Of a DNA stretch of 64,000 nt, positions 44,545 to 54,324 are shown one piece after another. The stretch is from JACPYM01 sp031423495. Lineage in GTDB: Bacteria; Acidobacteriota; Blastocatellia; RBC074. How positions within the stretch are numbered: position 1 is the first letter of the stretch; each line of letters starts with the position of its first letter. Location of the stretch: contig JANPFP010000158.1 of NCBI GenBank assembly GCA_031423495.1, forward strand, positions 1 through 64,000. Reading direction: 5' to 3'. A program made the translations under genes and the position numbers. Below the pieces are notes generated by a model. It saw only the letters and a program-made list of their open reading frames with translations. It had not been told where the DNA came from and made no database searches.

Positions 44545-46080
44545 TTATCTGGAGGCTTGCAGAAATGCGGCTACGTCTTTTTTCAACGCGGCTAATGACT
44601 TCACGTCTATGTACATCATGTGCCCGGCTTCGTAATACGCTGACTTGATGTTGGCCTTGTGCGACGCGTCGAGGTTCATGTGATCGAACGTGTATTCCGC
44701 CGCGAAATAAGGCGTCGCCATGTCGTAATAGCCATACGCCACAAAGAGTTTCATAAACGGATTTTTGTTGAACGCCGAACGCAACGCGATGCTCGTGTCG
44801 GCATAAGTGTTCTCGGCGTTCATATTCCACGGCGACGTGAAGCCGCCGCCCAAAATGTAATAAGTCGCGTCGCTCTTGTAGCCCAACTCGCTGCGCACGT
44901 ATTGATTCATCGCCGCCGTATAAGGCGGACGAATCGCCGTCATACTCGGATCGAAATCGGGCGAATCACCCGCTGGTCGCGCATCAATGCCGGTGAAACG
45001 GCTGTCTAATCGTCCGGTCGAACGTTTCTGATCGCGCAACAATTCTTTGTTGAACTTGCTGAGGTCTACGCGCAGGTGATTGTTCTCGATGAAGGTTTTG
45101 CTCAAGCCCGTGTAACGCGCCATTTGGTCAATTACCTTTTGGCGATCAGCGCCCGCGAGCTTGTCGCCTTTGGCGAGCGCGACGTTATATTCATTCGTCG
45201 CCCAACGTTCGGCTTCGTTGAGGACTTCGCGCAACGGCTTGCGCTGCAAGTCGGCGGGCAGCTTTTTGTGATACCACGCGGTCGCCGTGTAAGAAGGCAA
45301 GATAAGTTGCAGCGGCAAATCATTGCCGTCGGCAAAGCGTGCCGTTTGAAAGTTCATGATCGTCGAGATCAGCATCACGCCGTTAAAAGCGATGCCGCGT
45401 TCAAACAGATAGCCCGCCAAGCCCGCCGCCCGCGTCGTGCCGTAACTCTCGCCCACCATAAACAGCGGCGACAGCCAGCGTTCATTGCGCGACAGATAAA
45501 GGCGGATGAATTCGCCTACGGAATCGAGGTCGCCGTTGAGGCTCAAAAACTTCGCGGCGAGTTCAGGACGCGCGGCGCGGCTGTAACCCGTGCCGACTGG
45601 ATCAATGAATACGAGATCGGTCGCGTCGAGCCAGGTGTACTCGTTGGGCACCAGTTCATAAGGCGGCGCAGGCATCATGCCGTCGTCTTTCATCTTCACG
45701 CGCTTCGGCCCCAACGCACCCAAATGCAACCACACCGAAGCCGAACCCGGCCCACCATTGAACGAAAACGTCAGCGGACGTTTAGCTTTGTCGGGCGCGT
45801 CATCCAACGTATAAGCCATGAAAAACAACTGCGCTTCGGTCTCGCCGCTCACCTGATTCTTGATCGGCAACTTGCCCGTCGTGACGGTGTATTTCAGCGT
45901 TTTGTCAGCGAGTTTGAGTTCGTGTTTGGTGACGACAGGAGGCTCATCAGTCATCAGTACTGGGGGCGCAGACGGCGTGGCAGGTTGTGCGGTTGGCGTT
46001 ATCGGCGGAGCCGTGGGGCGTTGTGCCAAACAAAGGGAAGAAAGCATCAACAACAAACAGAGCAAGAATGGTTTTGACAT
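44545..46080 (-). CDS. Secreted S10-family serine carboxypeptidase
   Basis: 511 residues from the ATG at 46080, preceded by GAGGAG. Signal peptide MSKPFLLCLLLMLSSLCLAQ. The catalytic Ser is in MVGESYGTTRAAGL near 210, the Asp in VAYGYYDMATP near 445 and the His in YEAGHMMYIDV near 492; FSFNGGPGSASVWLHLGALG is the family oxyanion region. It removes C-terminal amino acids from peptides outside the cytoplasm. The transporter gene upstream ends 26 bases before this gene and may share its transcript, which would suit peptide scavenging. Confidence 0.94.
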   Translation of the reverse strand: MSKPFLLCLLLMLSSLCLAQRPTAPPITPTAQPATPSAPPVLMTDEPPVVTKHELKLADKTLKYTVTTGKLPIKNQVSGETEAQLFFMAYTLDDAPDKAKRPLTFSFNGGPGSASVWLHLGALGPKRVKMKDDGMMPAPPYELVPNEYTWLDATDLVFIDPVGTGYSRAARPELAAKFLSLNGDLDSVGEFIRLYLSRNERWLSPLFMVGESYGTTRAAGLAGYLFERGIAFNGVMLISTIMNFQTARFADGNDLPLQLILPSYTATAWYHKKLPADLQRKPLREVLNEAERWATNEYNVALAKGDKLAGADRQKVIDQMARYTGLSKTFIENNHLRVDLSKFNKELLRDQKRSTGRLDSRFTGIDARPAGDSPDFDPSMTAIRPPYTAAMNQYVRSELGYKSDATYYILGGGFTSPWNMNAENTYADTSIALRSAFNKNPFMKLFVAYGYYDMATPYFAAEYTFDHMNLDASHKANIKSAYYEAGHMMYIDVKSLAALKKDVAAFLQASR

Positions 46081-46106
46081 AGGTGATCTCCTCGCAAATA
46101 AACGAT

Positions 46107-47375
46107 TCAGCGCAAATACAACCAAGCGCCGACAATTAAACCCAACACACACACAACAACTTTCCACAGCAACGTCTCGCGCGTGAGTTCTTCGACGCGC
46201 ACGCCGACGTAATTCGCAATCCAAACGTTATGCGTATTCGTCGGATCGCACACGGTTTGCACCTGCACGACGCTCATCACGGCGGCGACCAACGCGGCGG
46301 GCGGCAAAAGGCCGAGCGCGCTTAACAATGAATAAAGGCCGATGCCTACGCCGTAAAGATTGAGCGGGCCGCGATAGAGCGCGAGCGGCGAGAGCAAACC
46401 GAAAAACGCGACATAAACAAACGGCGAACGAAAGTTGATGCCTTGCACCAATGGCGCGAGCGAAGCGTTGACGGCGGGCAGCTTCGTCGTGTTCAACAAC
46501 ATCCCGATGCCGATCATTAGAATGACGGCGGCGGCCACGTCTTCAAAACCTTTGACGGCGGCGCTGGCGAGTTGCTTTACGAGTTCGCGCGGACGTGTGA
46601 GCAGCACGCCGATGATCGCGCTGATGATGAAAGCCGCCAGCACAGGCCATCCCAAGCTTTTGTGTAACACGAGCGGCAAAATCGGTACGAGCAAGGCGAT
46701 CAACGGTACGCCGCGCGGTGCTGCATCATCTTCTTTGGGTTCTTTACGCGCGGCCCACGCGCCGTAAGCTGCCATCCGTCGCGCCGCATAAAACAAAAAC
46801 AGTACGATCAACGCCGCATCAATCGTGAAAAGGTATTTGGCGAACTGCCAAAGCATCGCGTCTGATTCGAGCTTGAGCGTCTCTTTATAAAAACCCCAAG
46901 ACGAAATGTTGAAGACTACGCCGAGGCCGTAAGCGAGCAGGAACAATACGCCGGTGAGCTTACGCGGTACGCCAATGCTCATCATGATCGGCAGCGTCAA
47001 TCCGCCAACCATGATGATTGCGCCGAGTCCCGTCAGCGTAGTGAACAACAACGTAATCGCCAGCATTAACGTAATCGCGACAGCTAGCGGACGGTCGCCG
47101 CCAAATTCAGCCGCGCGTTTGATGAGACCTTCGGCGATGCCGGTTTGCATGACGACACGACCGAGCATGGCTCCGGCGAGTACCATCAGATATGCGTCCG
47201 CCAAACGCCGCGCGCCGCCGACCATTACTTCGTTGAGAATTTGCGGGATTGGAGTACGCGCGACTAACGCCATCGCGATTGCCATCGCGGGTACTGCTAA
47301 AATGGCAGGCATCCGCCGCGTGAGCATCAAGGCGGCGAAGACCAGAAAGATAAGAATAATCAGGGTGGCAAGCAT
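46107..47375 (-). CDS. Ion-transporter superfamily permease (GntP/CitMHS-like)
   Basis: 422 residues with about 11-12 membrane helices. The repeat halves carry TLTGLGAIIMVGGLTLPIMM and LSPLALYRGPLNLYGVGIGL, helix-breaking hairpins typical of the ion-transporter superfamily. It should move an organic acid with protons or sodium. Located upstream of the S10 peptidase gene, so peptide or amino-acid products are possible substrates. Confidence 0.8.
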   Translation of the reverse strand: MLATLIILIFLVFAALMLTRRMPAILAVPAMAIAMALVARTPIPQILNEVMVGGARRLADAYLMVLAGAMLGRVVMQTGIAEGLIKRAAEFGGDRPLAVAITLMLAITLLFTTLTGLGAIIMVGGLTLPIMMSIGVPRKLTGVLFLLAYGLGVVFNISSWGFYKETLKLESDAMLWQFAKYLFTIDAALIVLFLFYAARRMAAYGAWAARKEPKEDDAAPRGVPLIALLVPILPLVLHKSLGWPVLAAFIISAIIGVLLTRPRELVKQLASAAVKGFEDVAAAVILMIGIGMLLNTTKLPAVNASLAPLVQGINFRSPFVYVAFFGLLSPLALYRGPLNLYGVGIGLYSLLSALGLLPPAALVAAVMSVVQVQTVCDPTNTHNVWIANYVGVRVEELTRETLLWKVVVCVLGLIVGAWLYLR

Positions 47376-47955
47376 TCGTGAATTAACTGTGTTTGGGTTC
47401 GCGGGATAGTACGTTTGTGGCTGGGCAGTGGCAAGGCGGCAGTCCGGTATTTGGCGGATTAGGGAAGAGCGTTAGTAATCGGCGAGGGAAAACTATGTCC
47501 GTTGTAGGCGAATTGTGGATGGCTCTAATGTTCTATGGCGAGGCGTCAGGAACTTAATGTAAAAACTTAAGTCTAGTGAAAAAACTCTCTATGCCTAAGC
47601 ATTCTCTTATGCTATAAGCCTACTCGTGTTCCGTCGGTAATGCGGGACACAGCCTCACAAGCTCAAAACCTTCATAGTTACCAATAACTGAAGACAATTT
47701 GTCCCCCCAACACAGTGTTGGTAATTAGCTGGTAGGGGTACGTGTGTGCAGCAGAGGCGCTACAGGGTTTTCTACGGAAACAGGTGCTGGTGGTTTGGAT
47801 ATATGGGGAAGCTAAATCAAGAGTCTCCCTGGGCGATCACCGAAAGAATGGCGCGACATTCTTTCGGCGGAATGGGTTAGTTCGGTGTGCGGTGAAATTG
47901 CGGTCTGGGTGCATGGCGTTGGTGCTGATTAGGATGCAGGCCGCAGGTGATGTAA
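47376..47955. other. 580-bp gap without a gene
   Basis: Divergent spacing upstream of the CHAT gene. An AT-rich patch near 47560-47620 (TCTCTTATGCTATAAGCC) could hold a promoter. A short open frame at 47742-47987 has poor coding character. No long inverted repeat is seen, unusual for this window. Confidence 0.5.
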
Positions 47956-49554
47956 ATGGTGAAGGTGTGGTGCGGGAAATGGTGTAGCTGGCGCATAGCC
48001 GCTACGGTGATCGTCTTTTTATTGCTGCTCGTCTCGCTCCCCAGTCGAGACGAGCAGCTTGTGTTTCATTCTCAGGTCTTGCCGCCGGTCAGCGGCATGC
48101 AGTCCGTCACGTTGGCCTTAACGCCGGACGACCAATCGGCTGAAGCGGCCTCGCATTTCGCGCGCGCGCAACGTGCCGTGAAGCAAAAACAGTGGGACGT
48201 AGCGCAAAGCGAATGCGAACGCGCGCTTTGTCTGGCTGAAACCTTTCGCTTCGCTCAAGCCAATGCGTCGCAGCAAGCGCACCAACTCAAATTATTTCAA
48301 CGCTATCACGAATTTTATCTGGCGCTGTTGGCTGAAGTAGCTAAAAGCTCGTCAACTGCAGATTGGGCTGCGCGCGCGTGGGAAGCCAACGAACGCGCGC
48401 ATTGGTGGCGTTGGCAACAAAAGATGAGCGGACTGGCAGGGAAGTCTCTTGCGCCAATGGTTACGCCGCTCAATGGGTCAGGCTTATTGCTTAATGCAGT
48501 GCGGCAACGTTTGCTCGACGACCAAACGGAGTTGCTGGAATACGCTTTGGGTGAGACGCAAAGCTATTTGTGGCGCATCACCCTCGAGCAAGTTGAAGTT
48601 CATCTTTTGCCGCGTCGCGCGCTGATCGAAGCTACCGTAAAAAGCCTGCGAAATGAACTGTCAGCGTCTGAGGGAATCGCTTCAGCGCAAAGCCATGCTT
48701 TGCGCGAATGGCTTTTACCTCACTTGCCAGATGTGGCATCGGCAAGCGCGCGCCGCTGGCTGATCGTGGCGGATGGCGTATTGCAAGACGTACCGTTCAG
48801 TTGGTTGGCTCCGCAACTTGAGATTACGCAAATTCCAGCGGCCTATGCGTTGTTGCGCGGCAACGATCATCAACAGGTTTCGTCGCCCGCGCCTGATCGT
48901 GTGGCTGTGCTGGCTGATCCGGTCTTCGGCAAACACGACGAACGGCTTGTCTCGACCGGCGAGCGAATGGCAACTAGGCAACGCAGCGCCACTGATGAGA
49001 CCGCACCGATGTCGCGTCTGCCGTTTGCGCGACGCGAAGCCGAAAACCTCGCACGGCATTTCGTACCCTTCGCGTCATTGCAAGCTCTTGATTTTGCCGC
49101 CAGCCGCGAACTGGCATTGAGCGGAAAGTTAGCGAGTTATCCGATAGTCCATTTCGCTACGCATGGCGTGACGAACGCGGCGCACCCCGAACGCTCCGGC
49201 CTCGTGCTGTCGCAAGTGAACGAACGCGGCGTAGCGCAAGCGGGTTTATTGAAACTGCGCGATATTTGCCGCATGAAATTACCGGCAGAGTTGGTCGTAC
49301 TAAGCGCCTGTGAATCGCACCATTTGGCCGAAGGGTTTTTGTACGCCGGAGCGCATCGAGTTTTAGGTACTTTGTGGCCGGTGGACGATGCGGCTACGTC
49401 TGAATTGATGGCGCGGTTTTATGACGCGCTGCTCGCGGGCGAACGCTTTGCACCAGCCACGGCTTTGCGGCGAGCGCAACTTTCCTTAGCGCGCAAACCG
49501 CAATGGGCGCATCCGCACTATTGGGCAGGCTTTGTGATGCAAGGGGAATGGTGA
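47956..49554 (+). CDS. CHAT-domain peptidase with N-terminal membrane anchor
   Basis: 532 residues. An N-terminal hydrophobic helix (IAATVIVFLLLLVSLP, about 14-30) is followed by a TPR-like helical region (about 60-160: SHFARAQRAVKQKQWDVAQS). The CHAT caspase-like domain has catalytic His403 (IVHFATHG) and Cys452 (LSACES). The loop between the Cys and GFLYAGAHRVLGTLWPVDD is about 15 residues shorter than usual. CHAT proteases act in regulated proteolysis and defence. AGGTG precedes the ATG by 6 bases. The ATPase operon faces it tail to tail. Confidence 0.88.
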   Translation: MVKVWCGKWCSWRIAATVIVFLLLLVSLPSRDEQLVFHSQVLPPVSGMQSVTLALTPDDQSAEAASHFARAQRAVKQKQWDVAQSECERALCLAETFRFAQANASQQAHQLKLFQRYHEFYLALLAEVAKSSSTADWAARAWEANERAHWWRWQQKMSGLAGKSLAPMVTPLNGSGLLLNAVRQRLLDDQTELLEYALGETQSYLWRITLEQVEVHLLPRRALIEATVKSLRNELSASEGIASAQSHALREWLLPHLPDVASASARRWLIVADGVLQDVPFSWLAPQLEITQIPAAYALLRGNDHQQVSSPAPDRVAVLADPVFGKHDERLVSTGERMATRQRSATDETAPMSRLPFARREAENLARHFVPFASLQALDFAASRELALSGKLASYPIVHFATHGVTNAAHPERSGLVLSQVNERGVAQAGLLKLRDICRMKLPAELVVLSACESHHLAEGFLYAGAHRVLGTLWPVDDAATSELMARFYDALLAGERFAPATALRRAQLSLARKPQWAHPHYWAGFVMQGEW

Positions 49555-50236
49555 TTAGGCGTGCGATGCTTGCGCCACTTTTATTGCATTGAATTACACA
49601 AGTCTGGGTACGCAGTATTAAAAAACCACTGCTAGTACAAAAAAACTAGGCTTGCGGTGTAATGCTTTGCGAATGGTTCCACTAGGGAACAGAGAAACAG
49701 TTGTTCTGAAACTTCATCAGGGGATTGGTCAACACATTGGCTTCCAGTGTGGTTGTGATTCGCTTGGTGTTTGGTGTGCGGTGCTTTGGGCGAGTCGTTC
49801 GGGTGCAAGATGATCGGGTGCTTGGTGATTTAACGTAAGACGCTCGCGCAAGCTGGTGAATTTGATTTTGGCGTAATGACAACGCCAATCCCCTTTTTTC
49901 TTTTTTCGACAATTTGATTTAAGCGATTAGCTAGTGGTGGTAGCCGCTGGGCTGGGCTATCGGTTTTTTTAAGGATGTTTCCGTCGTAACGCTGTGAGCG
50001 CCTGCTAACGCTCGCAACGGTCATAACGGCAACGGGTGCAGGCTGGGGAAGGATTTTCTCAACGGCTATCACCAGTGGCTGATCGCGCCTTTCGGTTTCT
50101 CACAAGTTTCCCCCCCTCCCAACCCTAAACGGAAGTCATACGCATTACATTGTCCGCGAGGTCGGCCCACCGGTCGCCGTAGGCAATAGTGTGACTTCCT
50201 TTGGGGTCTTACTATTTGCCACCTTCTCACATCGCC
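49555..50236. other. 682-bp gap between the CHAT gene and the ATPase operon
   Basis: Both flanking genes end here. A short inverted repeat, GGAAGTCA at 50131-50138 with TGACTTCC at 50192-50199, could form a terminator. The stretch 49740-49830 is G/T rich (TTGGTGTTTGGTGTGCGGTG). An open frame at 49682-49912 on the minus strand lacks protein-like character. Confidence 0.5.
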
Positions 50237-52645
50237 TTAGATCGCCTCACGCACTTTGCGTACGTAATGCGCAACCAGCGGAACCGTGATGCAGTAACGA
50301 TAGCTACTACCCTCAGCTTCGCGCTTAACGATTTCGCGTCGTCTCAATCCATCTAACGCAGCGCGCAAGCCTTCGTCGTCGTTCGCCATCGCCTTGAGTT
50401 CCTCACTCGTAGCCGATTCGTTAAAAGCGAGACGTTCCAGCACGCGGCGCGCGAGGTCAGAACCGGTGCGGCTTTTCCAGAGGTCAGAGAAATAGGCTTC
50501 GCCTTGTTGAAGGGCGAGCGGAATGACTTCGTCGAGATCGGTGGGCGGAATGCTTACGGCAGGTGGGCGCGGGCGTTCGCCTTTGAGGATGAGCCGGTTG
50601 CAGTGTTCGACCAGCAAGCCGCACAGCAGTTGAATGAGATAAGGCTGGCAATGGGTCAGCGCGAGAATGCGTTCCACCGTCTCCGCTTCGTAAATATCGG
50701 GCGGAAAGCTGCGCACGGGTTGCACGATCAATTCGCGCGCGTCGGGTTCGTCGAGAAAGCTGATCGAGAGGATTTGCGTATTGACCAACGCGCTCGCCCA
50801 ATGCGGCGGCAGTTCGTCTAGATAATGTACGCCGGAAAGCAGCACCGTGATGCGGCGGCGGTATTGAATGATGTTGCGCAACAGATCGAGTACGCGCGTG
50901 TCCATCCGTCCAGCGGCGATGGATTCTTCCAGATGCTCGAATTCATCGAGGCACAGCAACAGCGTACGTTTGCCCAACGCGCGCTCGACGGCATCGAGCC
51001 ATTTGCCGAATGCGGGATAAGGGTCGCGGCGCAAGCTCTCGCGTTCGAGCAACGGCACCCGCAACGGATCGCGTTGATAGCGTTCGACGTTGCGCCGCAC
51101 CTGTTCGCCGATGGCGTCGGCAAAACCGATGAAAAAATTGGCTTCGTCTTTGCCGCCGAATTTCTCGTCCTGCAAATTAATAAAGGCCGGAATGATGGCG
51201 TGGCCCAAACGACGCGGCAGATGCAACAACAACGAAGACTTCCCTACGCGCCGCGTGCCAAGCAACAACAACGTAGCGCGTTCGGCTGCGCCCAACGTTT
51301 CTTCCAACTGCCGGGCTAAGGCGGTGCGGCCTTTGAATGGATTATCAGCTTCGTTCAGGTCGTTAGGGTGGATGACCTTGCCGCCTTTGACATAAACTTG
51401 CGGAATAGGCTCGCTGCCTTGCTGTTCGGCTTCCGTGGCGCGCTGTTCTTCGGTAATCAGGCTTTCCCACTTGGCGACAATCTCGCGCATTCGCCCTGAT
51501 GAACGCTGTAAGAGTTCAAACAGCCCTTGCGCATCTGACAAACGCCGCAACTTAGTCAGCGATGAATCCGCCAACAGCGCCCCAGCTACCTCATCGCTAA
51601 TGGCTCGCAACTGACGCAAGCATCTTTGTGTCTCATCGTCCCAGCCCTCGCGTTCGTCTAGCCAGACCTGAGCGGTCTTGTAATTGGCGAGCGTGGCGAC
51701 TGACTCAACTAGCCGTGCTTCATCAAGGGCGGTGTTAGCCAATACACGATAGGCAGCAGGCCAACGAAATTGATGGTGGGCGACTTCGTCAATGGCATTC
51801 ATCCCAAACTCGACATCTTCGTCATAAAGTTGTGTGAGTTGTCCCTCCAATCCCGGCAAGGGTAAGAAAATGATTTCATCCCAACGTATAGGCATAAACC
51901 GCCAGATTTTTTGTTGAACGCCCTTAGAGACAAATCGTTTTGCCAACCACCCTAAAACTGACAGCAAAACTTGCGTCGGATAAATTAACAAGTGAGTAAG
52001 AACCGAAAGAGAGGAAACGATAAACGCGACGCTGAACGCGACGCCTCCCACGATGTCTCCCACGACGCCTCCCATGGCGCCTCCCAAAAAGCCTCTTCCG
52101 ACTCCTAACACGACGCCTAACGCGACGGCTCTCATGACGCTTAACGCGACGCCTTCCGCGAGGCCTCTCACGACGCCGACCGCGACGCCGAACGCGACGC
52201 CGAACACGACCCCTTCCGCGACCCCTATTACAACGCCGGCCGTGACGCCGAACGTGACGCCGAACGCGACGCCGAACGCGACGCCGAGCGCGACGCCGAA
52301 CGCGACGCCTCCCGCGACGCCTCCCGCGACGCCTCCCGCGACGCCTCCCGCGACGCCGAACGCGACGCCGAACGCGACATAGGTCCAATCCACTCGAAAA
52401 CCCAGCCCTTCAAAAATCAGTGCGATGACTGGAATCCAAAGCAAGGAAATCAAAAATTGCCCGTAAAGCAAAACAATAGCGCGAGAAAATTCAGCATCAC
52501 GCCATTTGTGCCGCGCCTGCCAAAGGCTGTAATCACGACGTAGTTCAGGAGCCAGCGCCGCGACTTCATCGGCAAAAGCCGTCGGTTGAAAATACAAACG
52601 CAAGGGCAACAGCAATCCGCCGAGAATGAGCTTGCGCCAGTTCAT
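50237..52645 (-). CDS. STAND/AAA-like ATPase with a long glycine-zipper membrane domain
   Basis: 802 residues. After an N-terminal soluble part and one membrane helix (about 56-80), residues 93-208 form about 29 consecutive tetrapeptides of the form G-V-A-x, with Gly first in 25 of 29. This GxxxG spacing is a glycine zipper suited to helix packing in a membrane. A linker region (about 210-455) precedes the ATPase: Walker A LLGTRRVGKSSLLLHL near 465 and Walker B LLLCLDEFEHLEES near 565. The C-terminal winged helix (about 720-802) ends KVREAI. The start overlaps the upstream ATPase stop as ATGA. A pore-forming effector controlled by the ATPase is a reasonable but untested idea. Confidence 0.88.
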   Translation of the reverse strand: MNWRKLILGGLLLPLRLYFQPTAFADEVAALAPELRRDYSLWQARHKWRDAEFSRAIVLLYGQFLISLLWIPVIALIFEGLGFRVDWTYVAFGVAFGVAGGVAGGVAGGVAGGVAFGVALGVAFGVAFGVTFGVTAGVVIGVAEGVVFGVAFGVAVGVVRGLAEGVALSVMRAVALGVVLGVGRGFLGGAMGGVVGDIVGGVAFSVAFIVSSLSVLTHLLIYPTQVLLSVLGWLAKRFVSKGVQQKIWRFMPIRWDEIIFLPLPGLEGQLTQLYDEDVEFGMNAIDEVAHHQFRWPAAYRVLANTALDEARLVESVATLANYKTAQVWLDEREGWDDETQRCLRQLRAISDEVAGALLADSSLTKLRRLSDAQGLFELLQRSSGRMREIVAKWESLITEEQRATEAEQQGSEPIPQVYVKGGKVIHPNDLNEADNPFKGRTALARQLEETLGAAERATLLLLGTRRVGKSSLLLHLPRRLGHAIIPAFINLQDEKFGGKDEANFFIGFADAIGEQVRRNVERYQRDPLRVPLLERESLRRDPYPAFGKWLDAVERALGKRTLLLCLDEFEHLEESIAAGRMDTRVLDLLRNIIQYRRRITVLLSGVHYLDELPPHWASALVNTQILSISFLDEPDARELIVQPVRSFPPDIYEAETVERILALTHCQPYLIQLLCGLLVEHCNRLILKGERPRPPAVSIPPTDLDEVIPLALQQGEAYFSDLWKSRTGSDLARRVLERLAFNESATSEELKAMANDDEGLRAALDGLRRREIVKREAEGSSYRYCITVPLVAHYVRKVREAI
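52022..52369 (-). repeat. Coding 12-bp repeat array encoding GVAx tetrapeptides
   Basis: About 29 units of 12 bases on the minus strand, such as GGCGTCGCGTTC. The first units are nearly identical in DNA (GGCGTCGCGGGAGGCGTCGC) and the later ones have diverged, as expected if the array grew by slippage or unequal crossing-over at one end. Confidence 0.85.
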
Positions 52646-53808
52646 TTGCCTTTCTCCTCATCGTTATCAAGTGTCTTTTTCACCAGCGCATTCATGACTT
52701 GCTCAAAGCTGACCTTGCCAAAAAGCAACAAGAGAACGATTCCTAAAATTGCCAACGGCCAGATATTGGCCTTCCCCCAGATCAACGCAGCCGTAAGCCA
52801 ATGCAACTTTTTCCACCACCACAGGCTCCCCAACCCGATCAAAGCCAAACCTGCCGCTTGCACGTTTCGTCGCTTCAAACGATGACTCAGTCCCTTTGAA
52901 CTAAGCACGGACAGATGCGCCGGATTGACGAAACACAGGTTCGCAGCCTTTTCCTCATACCGCGCTTTGGCTTGCGCGTCGGTTTCGCTTTGCACCTGTG
53001 ACCAATAAAGAGCATCGGCTGCGCATTGCAAACGGCACGGATGCGTGCCTGCCCATTGCCGCGCCAGCCGCACTTGCCGATTGTCGAGCGGGTGGTCGCT
53101 GGGCTGGGTGAGCAACGCGTCGGCGGCGGCGGGCGAGAGTTCACCGAGTTGCAACGGCGTCAGGTAACTCAGCAACGTAGAAGTCATTTTCTGTTGCTCG
53201 AAATATTCTTTGAGCGGTTGGCGCGTAGCCAGAATCAGCGCGAGATGATTGTCGCCGCACAACGTACGCAGGTTGTTGCAAAAGCCGGGTTGCGCATACG
53301 CCGTGTTGGACGGCTCGAAGATGCACTCGAATTCGTCTACCAGCACGACCACTTTCGCCGCGCGCGAGGCATTTACGCGATGCAAGAGTTGCTGGCATTC
53401 GGCGGCGCTGGCTTCGACGCGGGGCGGGAATTCCGCAGCGAGCGCGGGGATGCGTTCAACCACGCCGCTCAACAGCGCGCCGTAAAAGCGCGCTTCGCTC
53501 TTGAGGTCGCCTTGCAGGTTGAGGCGCACTACAACAAAGGGCGGCTGCCCCGGCGCGGCGGGTAAGTGACGGTCAGCGTGGCCTTCGAGATGATTGAGCA
53601 ACGAAGTCTTGCCGATGCGCCGCTCGCCTACGAGATTGAACGAGGCGAATTGCGCGCTGCGCAAACCGCTGGCTAGGTGGCGCAATACATCATCGCGTCC
53701 GAACAGCGGCTGTTGCGCCGTCAAAGGCTTGCCGGGTACGAAGGGTGAACTGGACGTTGAAAGCTCGCGCGCGCCAGTTTGCGCCAGTGCCGTAGGGGGA
53801 TGATTCAT
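52642..53808 (-). CDS. STAND/AAA-like ATPase with C-terminal membrane helices, upstream partner
   Basis: 388 residues from the ATG at 53808. The N-terminus PLFGRDDVLRHLASGL leads to Walker A GERRIGKTSLL near 56 and Walker B VVVLVDEFECIFE near 135, close in kind to those of the downstream ATPase. A helical region with a winged-helix feel follows. Two membrane helices close the protein (about 322-341 ALIGLGSLWWW; about 348-365 IWPLAILGIVLLLLFG). It overlaps the glycine-zipper ATPase gene by 4 bases, so both subunits are probably made in fixed proportion. Confidence 0.85.
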   Translation of the reverse strand: MNHPPTALAQTGARELSTSSSPFVPGKPLTAQQPLFGRDDVLRHLASGLRSAQFASFNLVGERRIGKTSLLNHLEGHADRHLPAAPGQPPFVVVRLNLQGDLKSEARFYGALLSGVVERIPALAAEFPPRVEASAAECQQLLHRVNASRAAKVVVLVDEFECIFEPSNTAYAQPGFCNNLRTLCGDNHLALILATRQPLKEYFEQQKMTSTLLSYLTPLQLGELSPAAADALLTQPSDHPLDNRQVRLARQWAGTHPCRLQCAADALYWSQVQSETDAQAKARYEEKAANLCFVNPAHLSVLSSKGLSHRLKRRNVQAAGLALIGLGSLWWWKKLHWLTAALIWGKANIWPLAILGIVLLLLFGKVSFEQVMNALVKKTLDNDEEKGK

Positions 53809-53925
53809 AATCTTCAGATTTGTGGCTAATACGAATTTACGGGATCGAAACTGCTTACGACTGAAACCATTGGGGCCGAAGAGCAAGGTAAAAGAAAGCG
53901 GCAGAAGCTGCAACTCAAGCGAGCA

Positions 53926-54232
53926 GGGGGACGAAGTAAAAGTTAAAACAACTGGCTTGCCCAATCTCAGCCCGCGAAGGCGGGCGGCAGCATAAAGCCT
54001 GGGGTGAAGCGCAAGAGCGCGAAACCCCAGGAAAAAAAGCGGGAAACCATTGCTAGCCCGCGAAGGCGGGCGATAGCCCGTTGCAGACGACTTCACTCAC
54101 TGCCGCCCGCGCTGCGGGCTTGCGCACATTCGGCGCATCCTCCTGGGGTTACGGCTCATGCCTTCACCCCAGGCTTTATGCTGCCGCCCGCCTTCGCGGG
54201 CTGTAGGCGTTTAACTTTGACTTCGTAGACCC
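53926..54232. mobile_element. Diverged relative of the 35079 palindromic element
   Basis: The ends resemble those of the 35079-35343 element: the right end reads GGGTCTACGAAGTCAAAGTT on the complement and the left end GGGGGACGAAGTAAAAGTT. Inside are perfect arms of about 40 bp (AGCCCGCGAAGGCGGGCGGC) and further nested palindromes. No target duplication is visible, so it is probably older. It fills the gap between the ATPase operon and uxaA. Confidence 0.8.
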
Positions 54233-54324
54233 AGATTCACAGGCTTGCCCGTATTTCCGCCAGCGTGTTACAAGATGGCTTCCGTCCTGCCTTTCCAACC
54301 TTTCATTCATCAGGAGCTTTTCTT

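Noticed and set aside
45076..46077. 333-codon open frame opposite the S10 peptidase
   Set aside because: The peptidase carries a signal peptide and all three catalytic motifs; the antisense reading has none.
47742..47987. Small gene upstream of the CHAT gene
   Set aside because: Overlaps the CHAT start, has no ribosome-binding site of quality and no protein-like pattern.
49682..49912. Small minus-strand gene in the CHAT-ATPase gap
   Set aside because: Low-complexity basic translation in a G/T-rich stretch with no ribosome-binding site.
52053..52382. Threonine-, proline- and asparagine-rich protein on the plus strand
   Set aside because: It is the complement of the GVAx coding repeat; the minus-strand frame continues into an ATPase.
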